Shown here in pieces: positions 1-10,830 of a stretch of 64,000 nt of DNA; the stretch's first letter is position 1, and each line of letters starts with the position of its first letter. A program made the translations under genes and the position numbers. The stretch is taken from positions 51,153 through 115,152 of the forward strand of contig CAUYUJ010000340.1 of NCBI GenBank assembly GCA_963575745.1. Direction: 5' to 3'. The DNA is from Prorocentrum cordatum (lineage: Eukaryota > Sar > Dinophyceae > Prorocentrales > Prorocentraceae). The notes under the pieces were generated by a model that made no database searches, was not told the origin of the DNA, and saw nothing but the letters and a program-made list of their open reading frames with translations.

Positions 1-471
1 CTAATTGCAAACGTCTAGATACATTCAACTAGCGCCTCTGATGATTCCCTTCGGATTGCCTTGCTGAACAGCTCTGTAGCTCATCTGCAGCACGTGTTAC
101 ACCAAGAAAACCAATAACACCTCCAAGAAGTTAGCAGGGTACGAATAGTTGTTCAGCCCGAGCGCTGATAGAAGACTGATTTCAAGAATCTAGATATCAA
201 ATAGCGCGCCTGACAATGTTCTTCCTAAAGCTCTGGAGCTCATCTGCAGCTCGAGTTAAGTCAGAAAAATCAATTCTATCACTAGAAAATAACAGGGTAT
301 GAATATGTATTCGGCTTCTGTGCTGAGAACAGACTGAATTCAAGAGTCTAGATACTTCAGACTAGCGCGTCTGATGACTCACTCCCGCTTTCTGTGCCAG
401 AGAGCTCTTAAACTCAGACGCCGCTCGAATTCGGTCATGGAACTCACTATCATTCGAGGGAAATTTTTTTT

Positions 472-552
<81 letters not shown>

Positions 553-1262
553 GGTTGAATAGGAATAGCTTCGCGGACCTAGCTCCACTAGTAGACTGAG
601 TTCAGACCTCTAGATACTTCAGACGAACGAACCTGATGATTATGAATCGAGTACGTGTGCGTATCAGCTATGTAGCTCCCATATAGCTCGGGTTAAGAAG
701 AGACAACCGACAACAGATGTCAACAAAATTCGTAGAATACGAACAGCTTTGCGGACCTAGCTCGAGTAGTGGACCGAGTTCAGACCTCTAGATGCTCCAG
801 ACGACCGCCTCTGATGATTCTGGATCGGTTTCTGCGCGCACCAGCTCTGTAGCTCTCCTACAGCTCGAGTTGAGGTCAGAAAACCGACGGCATCAGTCAA
901 GAAAATCAGTAAGAATACGAATAGCTTCGCAGACCTAGCTCGAGTAGTAGACCGAGTTGAGACCTCTGGATGCTCCAGACGACCGCGTCTGATGATTCTG
1001 GATTGGTTTCTGTGCGCACCAGCTCTGTAGCTCTCCTACAGATCGAGTTAAGTACAAAAACCCGACTGCATCTGTCAAGAAAATCGAAAGAATACGAAGA
1101 GGTTTGCGGACCTAGCTCGAGTAGCAGACTGAGTTCAGACCTCTAGATGCTTCAGATGAACGCACCTGATGATTCTAGATCGGTTTCTGTAAGTATCAGC
1201 TCTGCAGCTCTCCTAAAGCTCGAGTTAAATACAGAAAACCGCAACACCTGTCAAGATGACTC
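1..1262 (+). repeat. ~178 bp satellite array, first block
   Basis: Diverged tandem monomers recur every 177-178 bases: the 'gaatag/gaacag ... gcggacctagctc' phase point falls at about 563, 741, 919 and 1096. Each monomer has a block like 'gcggacctagctcgagtag', then 'gttcagacctctagatgc', then 'gatgattctg', then 'agctctgtagctctcctaca', then 'cgagttaagtacagaaaacc'. The first 480 bases hold a more diverged subfamily. No coding potential; open frames here are chance readings of the repeat. Confidence 0.85.
480..551 (+). repeat. A-homopolymer tract (~72 A)
   Basis: An almost pure run of about 72 A, preceded by a short T run and 'atata', interrupts the satellite array. No retrotransposon body is attached to it, so it looks like an expanded simple repeat, or a residual poly(A) of an insertion, rather than a LINE tail. 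The poly-Phe open frame on the minus strand is an artefact of this run. Confidence 0.9.
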
Positions 1263-1490
1263 AAAACAGCCGATCCCGCCCCAGTGCATTTTGGCAGTAA
1301 AAGGTACCCGATCGAGCTGAGATTCAAGCGGCGAGCGAGAATGAGACCGAATATCACGGGAAAAAAAAAACTCGAGCTCTAACGAATGGTTGAATTTCGA
1401 GAACAATTTTCAACCGAGCAAAAATCACCAAAAGGTCCGTCGAGATTTTTCTTGCCAACTAGCTCTCCAGCGCCCCGGAAGTACTGGGAG
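1263..1490 (+). repeat. Spacer module M2
   Basis: Recurring ~220 bp non-satellite module that ends most satellite blocks in this window. Landmarks are 'cgatcccgcc', 'ctttttggcagtaa', 'acccgatcgagctgagat', 'aatactagagctctaacga', 'caaccgagcaaaa' and 'ggtccgtcgagatttttctt'. Other copies start near 2345, 5112, 18690, 20365, 22095, 24305, 28265, 41830, 42975, 44300, 45405, 46755, 48178, 51158, 51995, 52995, 54610, 55630, 56930, 58560 and 60475. Function unknown; no coding potential. Confidence 0.8.
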
Positions 1491-1510
1491 CCGGCGGTAA
1501 ACCGTCAACC

Positions 1511-2112
1511 CGGTTTTTTTGCGCCTTGCGGTCCGACCACGGGGCCCTACAAGGGCGGTCGGGTTGGTGCAGCCATCCCCTGTGGGCTGGATGTACCAGG
1601 TTTTTGCTGGCTTTGCGGTGGGGTCCTCCAGCACATGCAAGCAGCGGTGCTCCCCGCGGCCACCAGGCGTAAGTGGCACTACCGAGCGTGTGAGACGCTA
1701 TCTATAACAGACGCAATCTGTGAGATTGCGATAATTAGCTTCGAGGCGGCCGTTAACTCACAGACCGTCACGGTTGACTCCCTATCGAGGCCAAACGCCT
1801 CCTCGGCAATCACGTGACACTGTATAGCATTTCGATGTTCTACAAAAGCCTGCAGCCACCAGCCTCCCCCAGCCCCAATCTCCGAGGTGCCTCCATCGAA
1901 GTAACCTCTCAATCCTAAAACTTTCGAAGTATACAAAGGGGCAAGATACTCGTTTCTCTTCGATGTGCGTGGGCAAGCTCTGCAGGCCCACGTGAGTTCA
2001 TCAGCATAACTGTTACCCTCCCTATAAAGATGTTTGATCGGGTCAGCCCCCGCACACGCAGTTCTCAAGCAGGTGTCCGTTACAGCATCAAGAGTGTTTT
2101 GTGCCGCCTCCA
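1511..2112 (-). mobile_element. LINE fragment D, 5'-truncated, inserted in H
   Basis: The 3' end of a minus-strand LINE begins directly after the H target word ACCGTCAACC (1501-1510), with a tail containing CCGCAA-type units in the sense direction. The copy runs about 600 bases and stops abruptly at about 2112, where satellite sequence ('agctctgtag') resumes. Severe 5' truncation with an intact 3' end is the usual product of target-primed reverse transcription. No target duplication could be defined at the truncated end. Confidence 0.8.
1679..2108 (-). pseudogene. LINE ORF2 C-terminal RNase H fragment (copy D)
   Basis: This reading frame holds only the end of the ORF2 polyprotein. In order it shows REGNSYADELTW (the fourth catalytic Asp region of RNase H), then RGYFDGGTSE...GGGWWLQ (the first Asp strand), then VTVCELTAASKL (the catalytic Glu helix), and then the stop. 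This is the same permuted order as in LINE C. The upstream GDS segment is missing because of 5' truncation at about 2108; translation beyond that point is satellite. It is a dead fragment with no start codon of its own. Confidence 0.75.
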
Positions 2113-2590
2113 AGCTCTGTAGCGAGTTAAGCACAGAAAACCGACAGCACCTGTCAAGATGACTCGAAGAATACAAATAGTTTTGCAGACCTAGCTCGAG
2201 TAGCAGACCGAGTTCACACCTCTTGGATGCAACAGACGAACGCGCCTGATGATTTTGAATCAGTTCCTGTGAGCACAAGCTCTCTAGCTCTCTTAAATCT
2301 CGAGTTAAGTACAGAAAACCGTCAACGAGTGTCAAGATGACTCGAAACGGCCGGTCCCGCCGCGACGCTTTTTGGCAGTAATAGGTACCCGATCGAGCTG
2401 AGATTAAGACGGCGAGCGGGAATAAGATCGAATACGGTCAAAAAAAATACTAGAGCTCAAACGAATTGAGGAATTTCGAGAACAAAATTTTCAACCGAGC
2501 AAAAAGTCACCAAAAGGTCCGTCGAGATTTTTCTTGCCAACTAGCTCTCCAGTGCCCCGGAACTGGCGCAGGCGGTGAACCGTCAACCTG
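2113..2590 (+). repeat. Satellite remnant, M2 module and H half-site
   Basis: About 230 bases of 178 bp satellite, then an M2 copy, then the left half of H (GGCGGTGAACCGTCAACCTGG, about 2571-2591 in two parts) where a small LINE fragment is attached. No gene seen. Confidence 0.75.
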
Positions 2591-2740
2591 GTTTTGCGGT
2601 TTTGCGGTTTTGCGGGCAGCGAAGGCTCCGTCGAAGCCTGCCCGAGCCAAACGCCCAGCAGGGCGCCTCGAGCTCTCTGCGAGCTCTCAGCACGCACTCG
2701 GCCGCCCCAATGAGGCGCTCCAGCGCCGTCAGTTCGGCAT
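2591..2740 (-). mobile_element. LINE fragment F, ~150 bp 3' end only
   Basis: Starts right after the H word CAACCTGG with three tandem TTTTGCGG units (CCGCAAAA in the sense direction). On the minus strand one frame reads VTDAELTALERLIGAAECVL, which matches the last RNase H helix (catalytic Glu) of the larger copies: VTDAELSAIEHII in LINE B and VTCCELAACAALT in LINE C. It ends near 2740, where the module sequence 'gtacgagtgctcagaatcg' resumes. Compared with unfilled H copies, about 32 bases of target (right H half) are missing at the 5' junction. A very short 5'-truncated insertion. Confidence 0.75.
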
Positions 2741-3230
2741 CAGTGACGCGCGCGTACGAGTGCTCAGAATCGAAGCAGAGAGCTTCGCAGAAGGTTCCCT
2801 TAGAATCTTTATTTTTGTATTTTTTGATGTCAATATGCGGTCGGTTCCCGGAAGTAAACCGATTGTAGCTGAGCTGATCTCAGAACAAAGCTTATATACA
2901 AATGCTTCGCGTAAAAATCTGCTTTCTCAAAATGAATGGGCAAATATCCTTCAAATCTCAGCACTGGGATTCGGCGGTAGACCGTCAACCAAGTAACCGC
3001 CGGGAGCCTCGTAGAGCTCTTTTCTCGCGCGGAGCTGATCGGAACTCATGAAAGAAGCTTTCTCAAGGATGAGCCAAGAAACTCGAAACAATATTTTTTT
3101 CATTTTCCCAGAGCTCGTTCCTGCAAGTCTTTTGATAGTAATACTACAGCTACAAACCTGAGAATTGCACTGATAGACGCGGCAGCAGCCACTACAGACG
3201 TGACATCGAATACTAGTTCTGCTACAGCTC
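2741..3230 (+). repeat. Spacer modules of type III and M4 with one H copy
   Basis: Continues the module that follows H in type III copies ('gtgctcagaatcgaagcagagagcttc'), then a complete H at about 2971-3003 followed by the M4 block ('agctcttttctcgcgcgg', 'tcctgcaagtcttttgatagtaata'). No coding potential. Confidence 0.7.
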
Positions 3231-3800
3231 GAGTTAAGACCTACAGCACCTGTCTAGAAAATCGGTAGAATCCAAATATATTGGCAGACCTACCTCGAGT
3301 AGCAGACCAAACTCCGATCCCCAGATGCTTCAGTCGAACGCGCCTGATGATTCTGAATCGATTACGTAGCGCGTCAGCTCCGTAGCTCTCCTACAGCCCG
3401 AGTTCAGCACAGAAAACCAACAGCATCTGGCAAGGAAATGACTCCAATAAGACTTATCGTGCGGACCTGGCTCGAGTAGCAGACTGATTTCAGACCTCTA
3501 GATGCTTGAGATGAACGCGCCTGATCAGGAATCGGTCCCTGGAAGCACCAGCTCTGTAGCTCCCCTATAGCTCGAGCTAAGTAGAAAAAAAAACTGACAA
3601 CGCCTCTCAAGGTAATTCCTCATATACAAATAGCTTCGCGGACCTAGCTCGAGCAGCAGACTGAGTTCAGACCTCTAGATGCTTCAAATGAGCGCGCCTG
3701 ATGATTCTGAATCGGTTTCTGTAAGTACCAGCTCTGTGGCTACCCTACATTTCGAGTTAAGTACAAAAAACCGACAACGCCTCTCAAGATGACTCGAGAC
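3231..3800 (+). repeat. ~178 bp satellite block
   Basis: About three diverged monomers with the usual landmarks ('gcggacctggctcgagtagcag', 'agctctgtagctc'). Confidence 0.8.
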
Positions 3801-4060
3801 GGGACTCGGTTCCCTCAAGTCTTCTGATTGTAATATTGCAGCTACGGACCTGAGAATTTCACAGCCGCGCGCGGAATAACCCACTACAGATTAGAAAAAT
3901 ACCCGCTCTTAAAACGAACTGTCAAATTTTACACAAAGACACAAAAACCGACCCAAAGTTACCACATTGTCTCTTTACGTCGGGTCTGTCAACTGGGCGC
4001 CGGCGGTAAACCGTCAACCTTTCTTACCGCCGGGAGGCTCGTAGAGCTTCCTTGCCGTAT
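3801..4060 (+). repeat. M4 module ending in a complete H palindrome
   Basis: M4 landmarks ('gtcttctgattgtaatattgc', 'cgacccaaagttaccacattg') lead into a complete H at 4000-4033. There CCGGCGGTAA is followed by the loop ACCGTCAACCTTTC and then TTACCGCCGG, and after that GACTCGTAGAGCTTCCTTGCC. This is an unfilled site equivalent to the one used by the LINEs. Confidence 0.8.
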
Positions 4061-5111
4061 ATTATGTCCAAAGAATTGGCAGAGAACGAATAGTTTTTCA
4101 GCCAGAGCGCTCATAGCAGACTGATCTCAGGCTTCTAGATACATTTCACGACTGCCCCTTATCATTCCCTTCCCATTGCTGTGCTGAACAGCTCTGTAGC
4201 TTATCTGCAGCACAAGTAAAACCAAGAAATCAATACCATATCCAAGACAGTAGCAGAGTACGAATCGGTGTTCAGCCCCAGGGCTAATAGCAGACTGAGC
4301 GCGGGTGTCTAGATACTTTCAAATAGCGCGCATGATGATTCTCGTCCGATTGCTGTGCCTAAGAGCTCTGAAGCTCGTCTGCCCCTCGAGCTCAGTCAAG
4401 AAAACCAATTCCATCACCAGAGAAATAGCAGAACATGACTAGTTTTTTCGCTTCTGCGCTCATAACAGACCCAGCCAAGCGTCTAGATTTTCTTCTCATT
4501 CCTGTGCGGGAGAGCTCTCAAGTTCATCTGCAGCTCGAGTTAAGTGAAGAAATTCACCATCAGCTCGAAACAAAATCGGTCGAATACGAATAGTTTTGCG
4601 GACCTAGCTCGAGTAGCAGACTCAGTTCAGAGCTCTAGATGCTTCAGTCGAACGCGCCGGATGATTCTAAATCGATTACGTGTGCTTACAATATCTGTAG
4701 CTATGCTACAGCTCGAGTTAAGTACAGAACACCAACAGCCCTTGTTAAGAGAACTCGGAGAATACGAATAGCTTCGCGGACCTAGCTCTAGTGGTAGACC
4801 GAGTTCAGACCTCTTCATGCAACAGACGAACGCGCCTGATGATTCTGAACCGATTTGTGTGCGTACCAGCTCCGTAGCTATCCTTCAGCCCGAGTTAAGT
4901 ACAGAAAACCGACAGCACCTGTCAAGATGACTCGAATAGGAATAGTTTCGCGGACCTAGATCGAGTAGCAGACCAAGTTCAGACCTCTGGATGACGAACG
5001 CGCCTGATGATTCCGAATCGGTTTCTGTGAGTGCCAGCTCTGTAGCTTCTGTAGCTCTCCTAAATCTCGAGTTAAGTACAGAAAACCGTCAACGCATGTC
5101 GAGATGACTCG
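4061..5111 (+). repeat. ~178 bp satellite block with two subfamilies
   Basis: The first ~450 bases are a divergent satellite subfamily (landmarks 'ttcagcccgagcgctgatagc', 'cttctagatac', 'catctgcagc'). The remainder is the common subfamily with 'gcggacctagctcgagtagc'. The same order of divergent then common monomers follows most H copies in the first 30 kb, which marks a higher-order arrangement. Confidence 0.75.
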
Positions 5112-5459
5112 ATACGGCCGATCCCGCCGCAACGCTTTTTGACCGCAAAAGGTACCCGATCGACCTGAGATTGAGACGGCGAGCGGGAATCAGATCGAAT
5201 ATGGTGGGAACAAATACTAGAGCTCGAACGAATTGTTGAATTTTGGGAATATAATTTTCAACCGAGCAATAGTCACCAACAGGTCCGTCGAGATCTTTCT
5301 TGCCAACTAGCTCTCCAGCGCGCCGGAATTACCCTTAAGCTTCCAGCAACTAGCTAAGGAAAGCTCTACGAGTTACTAGCTCCACCCTGCGCCCGAGTTC
5401 CTCTTACTAGCTCCACCCTGCGCCCGAATTCCTCTTGGCTCATCTTGCCGAAGAGCTCT
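5112..5459 (+). repeat. M2 module plus 'cgaagagctctacgaggt' linker
   Basis: An M2 copy, then short repeated linkers ('cttaagcttccagcaactagc', 'tagctccaccctgcgcccga') that lead to the insertion point of LINE A. Confidence 0.7.
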
Positions 5460-5471
5460 ACGAGGTACTTG

Positions 5472-8280
5472 GTTGGGTGTTGGGGTCAGCTACACAGGGC
5501 GCGAGCGCCCTAGCCGCGCAGAGCCCCTAGAGGCCCTCACGCCCTCTCAACCGCGTAGGGGTTGGAGGCCCGAGAATGCCAAAGATAATCTGCCGAACAC
5601 CGTGCGGCAGGCGTTCACAAGCTGTAAGCTCGCTTTCTGTAACAGCGGCCCCCAGCGGGAGCAAAGAAGCCTCCTGGAAAACTCGTCGCCAGTGGTTGCC
5701 CCCAAGAGAGACCTCCACATAGCAACCCAGGGCAGAACCTTCTACACTAACGCCACCGTCCCATCCTCCACGGATACGTCTGATACAGTGTCTCTGTTGT
5801 CGTAATATCTGAAGTCAATCCATCTTCCCGCCCTCCCCCTCCTCGCCTCCCATGTCAGCTCATCATCAACACTATTGAACTCTCGGTAAATATGCTTCCA
5901 CGGATCCGTCCCTACAGTGGCGCACCTGATGTCGTAATCCTCTGCAAGTTGGTTCATATCATTCTGGAGACCGCGCACTCTCCTGCGGCACAAGCGATCG
6001 CGGCATTCCCAGATCCCTCGGGCCCAGGTCACCACACACAGACTATCTCCAGTCATTGCAACCGATATTGAACCGTCCGGGCCTTCCTGCCAGACAGCTT
6101 CGCTGTTGCATCCGTGGGCAATCCTACGAGCGAGCCTCTCAGAGTCCTCAGGCGAGTCCCACACATCCACAGGACAAGGAGCACGGGGCGGTTTCTTAAA
6201 GATGGGCTCCGATCGAGGCTGTATGTTTGTCATGCATGCAAACACATTCCACCAGTCCGTAGCATTCCACTTAATGCAGAACCAGCGCAAATTACCACTC
6301 GCTGCCAGCATGAGACAATGCCAGCTATCAGTACTTGCGTGAGCTCTCCCTCCCGCTCTCCTCATACCTTCCCTCCTCCTGGCACCCGTAAACATGGATA
6401 CAAGTGTGTCCCTCCGTTGTGTCCATTCCCCCGCACCGTGTAACATAGTCTGCAGCGTCTGGCGCCACGCTCGTGCTCCACGCACGTCCGAGGAGGCAAA
6501 CGCCCTGTCATGAAACTGGGCAACCTCCAGCGCAAACTCGGAGTTGGCTCTGACCACCTTCTCTAAAAGACTGCAATAGCCCGCCTGCAAGACTAGCTCG
6601 TATGATTTCGGTGTGGTTCTGTCCCTGAACTCCTCCCACGCCCCCTCCTCCCTCTTGTGCAGTCCCCGCATACCGTTGAGACACCTCCCCTCCCATACCT
6701 TTATCCTCTCCAGCAGTCGTAAGTTGCACGGCCAGCCTATACATCCGCGGTACACCACTGACTGCACACGAGCGGCATACCTGCGAAACTTCTCTTTGAG
6801 TGAGACCGCTCTTGAGCGATAACACCGTATGTCAGCAAAGTAGGCCTTCCCCCCTTTCTCCAGCCGATGATACAAACCGTGGTAACCTTTTAATTCCAAA
6901 GTGAGCTTCACCCCCAGGACCTCCACCTCCACCCTCCTTGGCATTACGACAGTTGAGCGCATATGATCGGGGAGCTCCTCATCCCCAAAAATCGCACAGA
7001 TGGCTGGCGAAAGCGGGCAGAGCAGCGGCAGGTCGCCGCAAGTGTATGTCTGACCAAAAAGCACATAAGCCAGCGAATCCTCCTTCCAATCCATCCCCAC
7101 CCGTCTCAGTGTCACCGCCATCATACCGATCATCTGCTGTAACTGAAGTTGCGACGCAGCACAGAGCGTAACATTGTCCGCCCACAAGAAGTGGTGTGCA
7201 AGAGCACCGTCCGTCCCCTCCCCTTCCAGTCGGACTCCATATCCTAAGGTATCCCAGGTCCGAATCACGGATCCCCAGATGGCCTCCAAGACGATATTGA
7301 AAAGTATGGGCCCTTCCTTTCCTCCCGTACGGACCGATTTGTTGTATCTCACCTCACCGCCGCACACATTCTGAAACTCAAAGGTCGCAATGTTATCCAG
7401 CATGAGCTCCACAATGGCTCTGATGAGGCAAACAGGGTATTTAAGATGCAGCATGGCCTTGATAATGGTGTGTACTGTAACATTATCGAACGCCTTGTGA
7501 ATGTCCAAGGCTCCCACGTGCATTGACTCTGCCTTCCCCCACACATTAGCATGTCTAGTGAGATGTGATAGAGGTGCCGTGACATGTGTGACCTTCTGGT
7601 CCTTCTCAAACCCGTATGTGCACAACCGTCGGTTCACAGGAAACGCATCAATGAACTGCAACACGCATGCCATGCACAATTTACTCCTCACACTGATCAA
7701 GCATATCCCTCTGGTGTTGGAGAGACGCGTAGCATCTCGCATATTCGGCACAAGTTGGATACTCAGTTGCCTCCACGTCTCAGGGCTAGAGGAGCCCTGC
7801 TCGAAAATACTCTGGAAAGCACGCCGCACGAACTGTAAGCTCCGCCATGGCAACTCACGGATCACCTCAGCAACGATTCCATCGCTACCGGGTGCTGTGC
7901 CAGGCTTCAAAGACGCACGAGCCTGCATGAGCATACCCATTGTAATGACCCGTCCCTCCACCCCACAGCCATTGTGTTTGAGCTCCTGAAAGGCCTCCAA
8001 AGTCCGTTTCTCCTCCTCCGAGTTCGTGTAAGACTCCGTCGCATACCTAGTGATCTCCGTACTCCACCTAGTCCTGTCCATTGTCAGCACACCCTCACAC
8101 TCCAGCTCCTTAAGGATACAACGAGAGGTCTTACTGGATCCCTTGTGGTCCTGCAGGAGTTGGTTCCTTCTGCGTTGCCTCCTGAGAGTCTTCCTCCTAC
8201 GCAGTAGTTGTTTACGAGTATTCCCAAGGGCCCCATGCCTGATGGCAGACTCCACCTCCATGAGCTCCCTGGGCCTCTGA
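5472..8280 (-). pseudogene. LINE A ORF2: reverse transcriptase and RNase H part
   Basis: An uninterrupted 839-codon frame (8261 to 5742) encodes the RT and most of the RNase H. The template/fingers word GTAPGSDGI is at residues 121-129, GFEKDQK is near 217, motif A LDIHKAFDNV at 252-261, motif B RTGGKEGPILF at 311-321, and motif C FLWADNV at 358-364. RNase H pieces are TGDSLCVV at 737-744 and REFNSVDDELTW at 793-804. After the frame ends at 5742 the protein continues in another frame, shifted near 5757: WDGGVSVEG... and then VTESELTACERL, the first-Asp and Glu segments. The element is therefore broken here by a frameshift, and again near 8280 at the join with the endonuclease. The RT carries WADN and EG in place of YADD and QG, as in LINEs B and C. 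It copies element RNA at a nicked target by family knowledge. Confidence 0.8.
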
Positions 8281-9306
8281 ATAGGTTTGCAGTTGGGGGC
8301 CCCTTAGTGTGGTCCACAAGTTTTGCCGTCTCCAAGAGTACCCGTCCTACCTGTTGTAAGTCCGTCCCTCTCGTGTCAGATGCAAGCCCTTCAATCGACA
8401 CATCCGCAAGCACACTAAACATGTTCCGCGCCGCGTCGCCCGTCGGCTGCCAGCCAACCATTGACACAGGGCGCGGTGGTAGAGCAGGGCGCCGGAGCTC
8501 CGTGGACTTGACAGTCACCCAAGCCAGGGCATGATCACTATAGGCACTGACTTTTGCACGTATACCTGGCGATGCCGTGATGGGTTCCACAAACTGGACT
8601 TGGCATCTCATGTCCTGCTTGGCTCGTGCCTCATCCGCGCACCAACGTGTAGGGATGAGTATGTAGTCAAGGACACGCTCCACATGTGTCGAACAGTATG
8701 GTACGTGTGTGATACGTCGTGCTCCGTACGTGTTCGCCGCACAGATCCCCCAAATACTCAGAAATCTCATCAGTATGTCCCTCCTCTCTGCATGATAGTT
8801 CGCCTCCTCCCTCCTACCGTCCACCTGCATAAGTCATCCCCCCGTCATTCCAAGCAGATATGGTTCGAGTTCCGTCTGAGCATCCATCCCCACCCATGGT
8901 ATGACTCCAGCCTGTGTAGTTTGAAACATACAAACAGTGCACTTTGTCAGCACATCTAAATATTCCCCCAAGTGGTCGACATCACGCATCACGCATGGTA
9001 GGTACACTGATGTAACTAGACTCCCCTGAATTCAACACACGCATATCGTACCCCACTCCGTCGTGCCATCACATGTGGTGCCCAAGCCCTGCACCACGCA
9101 ACAGCCGCTTTGGAGCAGGAGCTATAGTGGATCTCCCATCCACATCTATTGCAACTATTTGCACTGGTATGTTCACACTCTTGCAAGCACACCACTTGAA
9201 TTGACCTGGCCGCACATGCAGCGACCAGGTTGGGCACCTGACCGTCGGATGCCTTCTGCACATTCCAGGTTGCGACGACGGTCTCAGTCGCAGCCCCGCA
9301 GCCCCG
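8281..9306 (-). pseudogene. LINE A ORF2: endonuclease domain, decayed
   Basis: Exonuclease-endonuclease-phosphatase (EEP) type nuclease that nicks target DNA in this class of element. The N-terminal part (to about 9016) shows TWNVQKASDG and VVCLQE in the frame that continues directly from ORF1 past its stop at 9307-9309. The C-terminal part (8830 to about 8290) is in a different frame and shows RVLDYIL and YSDHALAWVTV, the catalytic Asp-His end of the fold. Frame changes and stops between the two parts make it non-functional as read. There is no AUG between the ORF1 stop and the WNV motif. Confidence 0.7.
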
Positions 9307-10401
9307 TCAATGGTTGGGGCACCGCAGGGCCGGAAGAAAATGCATCTGGTTGATGCATGGCTCCACCTCCGTCAAGTTGGCGCCATAGAGGTTCCATCCT
9401 TTCGTCGGTCCCCATTCTGCAATCAACGTCTTTTGTGTAGTATCGTCTGGATTCGGCATGTACCACATGTATGTCATCGGCGGGCCAGTCTCACCACGAA
9501 GAATTGCCGTCGCATTCCCCTTGACGTCTGAAAATAAAGCTTGGAACCTCCCCACCGCCCGTACACGTTGTACCTTCCATGGTTGGCATTCAACTTGAAA
9601 TCACACATTGGGAGGCAGCGAGGTGAGTCCTCGCCTGTAATCATCTTCCCACACACGTTTCGCTTCCCATAAGATATATGGGGATGTCCCTGGCTTGAAA
9701 TAGATTCGGCCCCTCGTCTACGGCCAATACCTGCCTGTGTTCTCCTGAACCGTCCTGTCCAAGTCCAGTGCCACCCTCTGTGTTGCATCAATTTGTTTTG
9801 AATCAATAAGACCATTCATAGCCGTCGTCAGTGCATCCTGTGACAGAGCCTCCCGTTGACGTATCTCTCGGTTCTTCCATCCCTCCCTTGAAACCCATCC
9901 CTTGAACTCAACATACCGTGGCTTCCAAGCTGGGTCATGCATGTCCGCACCCGCCTTCGTGGATCCACTTGCTACCGACAGCCCGCCCCCCTGCTTGAGC
10001 TTCTGAACTTCATTGGTGAGGTCCTGGAGTGCCGACTCTGTCTTAGAGACTCTGGAACCTAAAAATGGATTGAGCCCGTCCATTTCCGTACGAATAGAAC
10101 TCCTGAACGATTGCATGTCGGCCGTCATTGTCTGTTGCCCCGTCATGGTAGAACGAAACATCTGTTCAATGTCAAGCCCAGCTTCCTGGGCAACCTCATT
10201 CGCACCTAATGTCTGTCCTGCACCTCCTTCTCCTTTCCCTCCTCCCTTGACCGATCGAGCACGAACAGCCCGAGCGAATGCACCACCCCCATCATCAACC
10301 GTCATGTCCTGACCAGTTGGATGCAAGCCTGGAGCACCTGAAACTGAAGAACCTGCTGGCACTGCTGGTGGAGTCACAGTCGATGCTGCTGCTGCGGCCA
10401 T
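9307..10401 (-). pseudogene. LINE A ORF1 (RNA-binding/coat-like protein), two premature stops
   Basis: Begins at the ATG at 10399-10401 (MAAAAAST), which matches the MAA-type starts of ORF1 in B and C. A Gly/Ser/Ala-rich stretch is followed by a probable coiled coil (about TMTADMQSFRSSIRTEM to LTNEVQKLKQ). Next comes the conserved block KPRYVEFKGWVSREGW, aligned with TPSFVELKGWVTDW of LINE C. The frame is then hit by TAG at 9718-9720 and TGA at 9601-9603, but it continues to align with LINE C throughout (GRIYF, then GRFQALF, then GETGPPMTYMW). The natural end is TGA at 9307-9309, after which ORF2 continues in the same frame. Such ORF1 proteins usually bind element RNA; no zinc knuckle or RRM was recognised. 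Confidence 0.7.
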
Positions 10402-10817
10402 TGTTCTTTTGCGGTTACGCAATATGTTGAAATCGTAGCCTTCAACCTGCAAGAAAGGAACTGTTGGTGTGAGCGATGGCCCCGATGGTACACATATCAC
10501 AGCTCCTGTCCTCACGTCGAGGCGCCCCGACCTGCCTGGCCAGAAAATCCCAATCACAGTGTCTGAAGTCGGATCCCCAACGTTCCAGTCCGCCCGTCTT
10601 TGCAAACAAGAAGGAGAGAGGCAGATACAACAACAACAAAAGCAAGCGGCCTGACACAAGCAAAGATACAAAATGCAGCGGCCTAGCTGACCTCGAAGTC
10701 GCCGAACTCAATGAAGGCAGCGATGGCTGCCGCGCCGCCCCGCGGCGCCGCTCCCCCCAGACGCCCGCGGGATCCAGACGCCTTTGATCCAGCGCCCGCT
10801 TGAGCCCACTTGAGCCC
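10402..10817 (-). other. LINE A 5' untranslated region
   Basis: GC-rich region upstream of the ORF1 ATG. Its outer ~100 bases share a pattern with the 5' end of LINE B: 'cagcgg' near the start, 'tcgaagtcg' and 'cgaactc', then 'ccgcggcgcc' versus 'ccccgcggca'. By family knowledge an internal promoter would lie here; no promoter motif was identified. Confidence 0.5.
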
Positions 10818-10830
10818 ACGAGGTACCTGG

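Larger units (their letters stand above)
5460..10830 (-). mobile_element. LINE A, near full-length non-LTR retrotransposon
   Basis: Minus-strand element of about 5.3 kb with decayed ORF1 and ORF2 (endonuclease, RT, permuted RNase H). Its ends are bracketed by near-identical words: acgaggtacttgg at 5460-5472 and acgaggtacctgg at 10818-10830. This is a candidate target duplication of up to 13 bases with one mismatch. Unlike the other copies it is not in the loop of H, although 'ctacgaggtact' normally abuts H on its left. The sense 3' end has CCCAACA/CCCAACC units rather than poly(A). The 5' region shares a GC-rich block with LINE B, which suggests a nearly complete 5' end. Confidence 0.8.

Noticed and set aside
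379-588. Open frame with a long poly-Phe run on the minus strand
   Set aside because: It is only the translation of the A-homopolymer; no protein evidence.
2466-2996. 176-codon plus-strand frame
   Set aside because: It crosses M2, H, the LINE F fragment and module III, so it is a chance frame over unrelated pieces; the LINE signal is on the minus strand.
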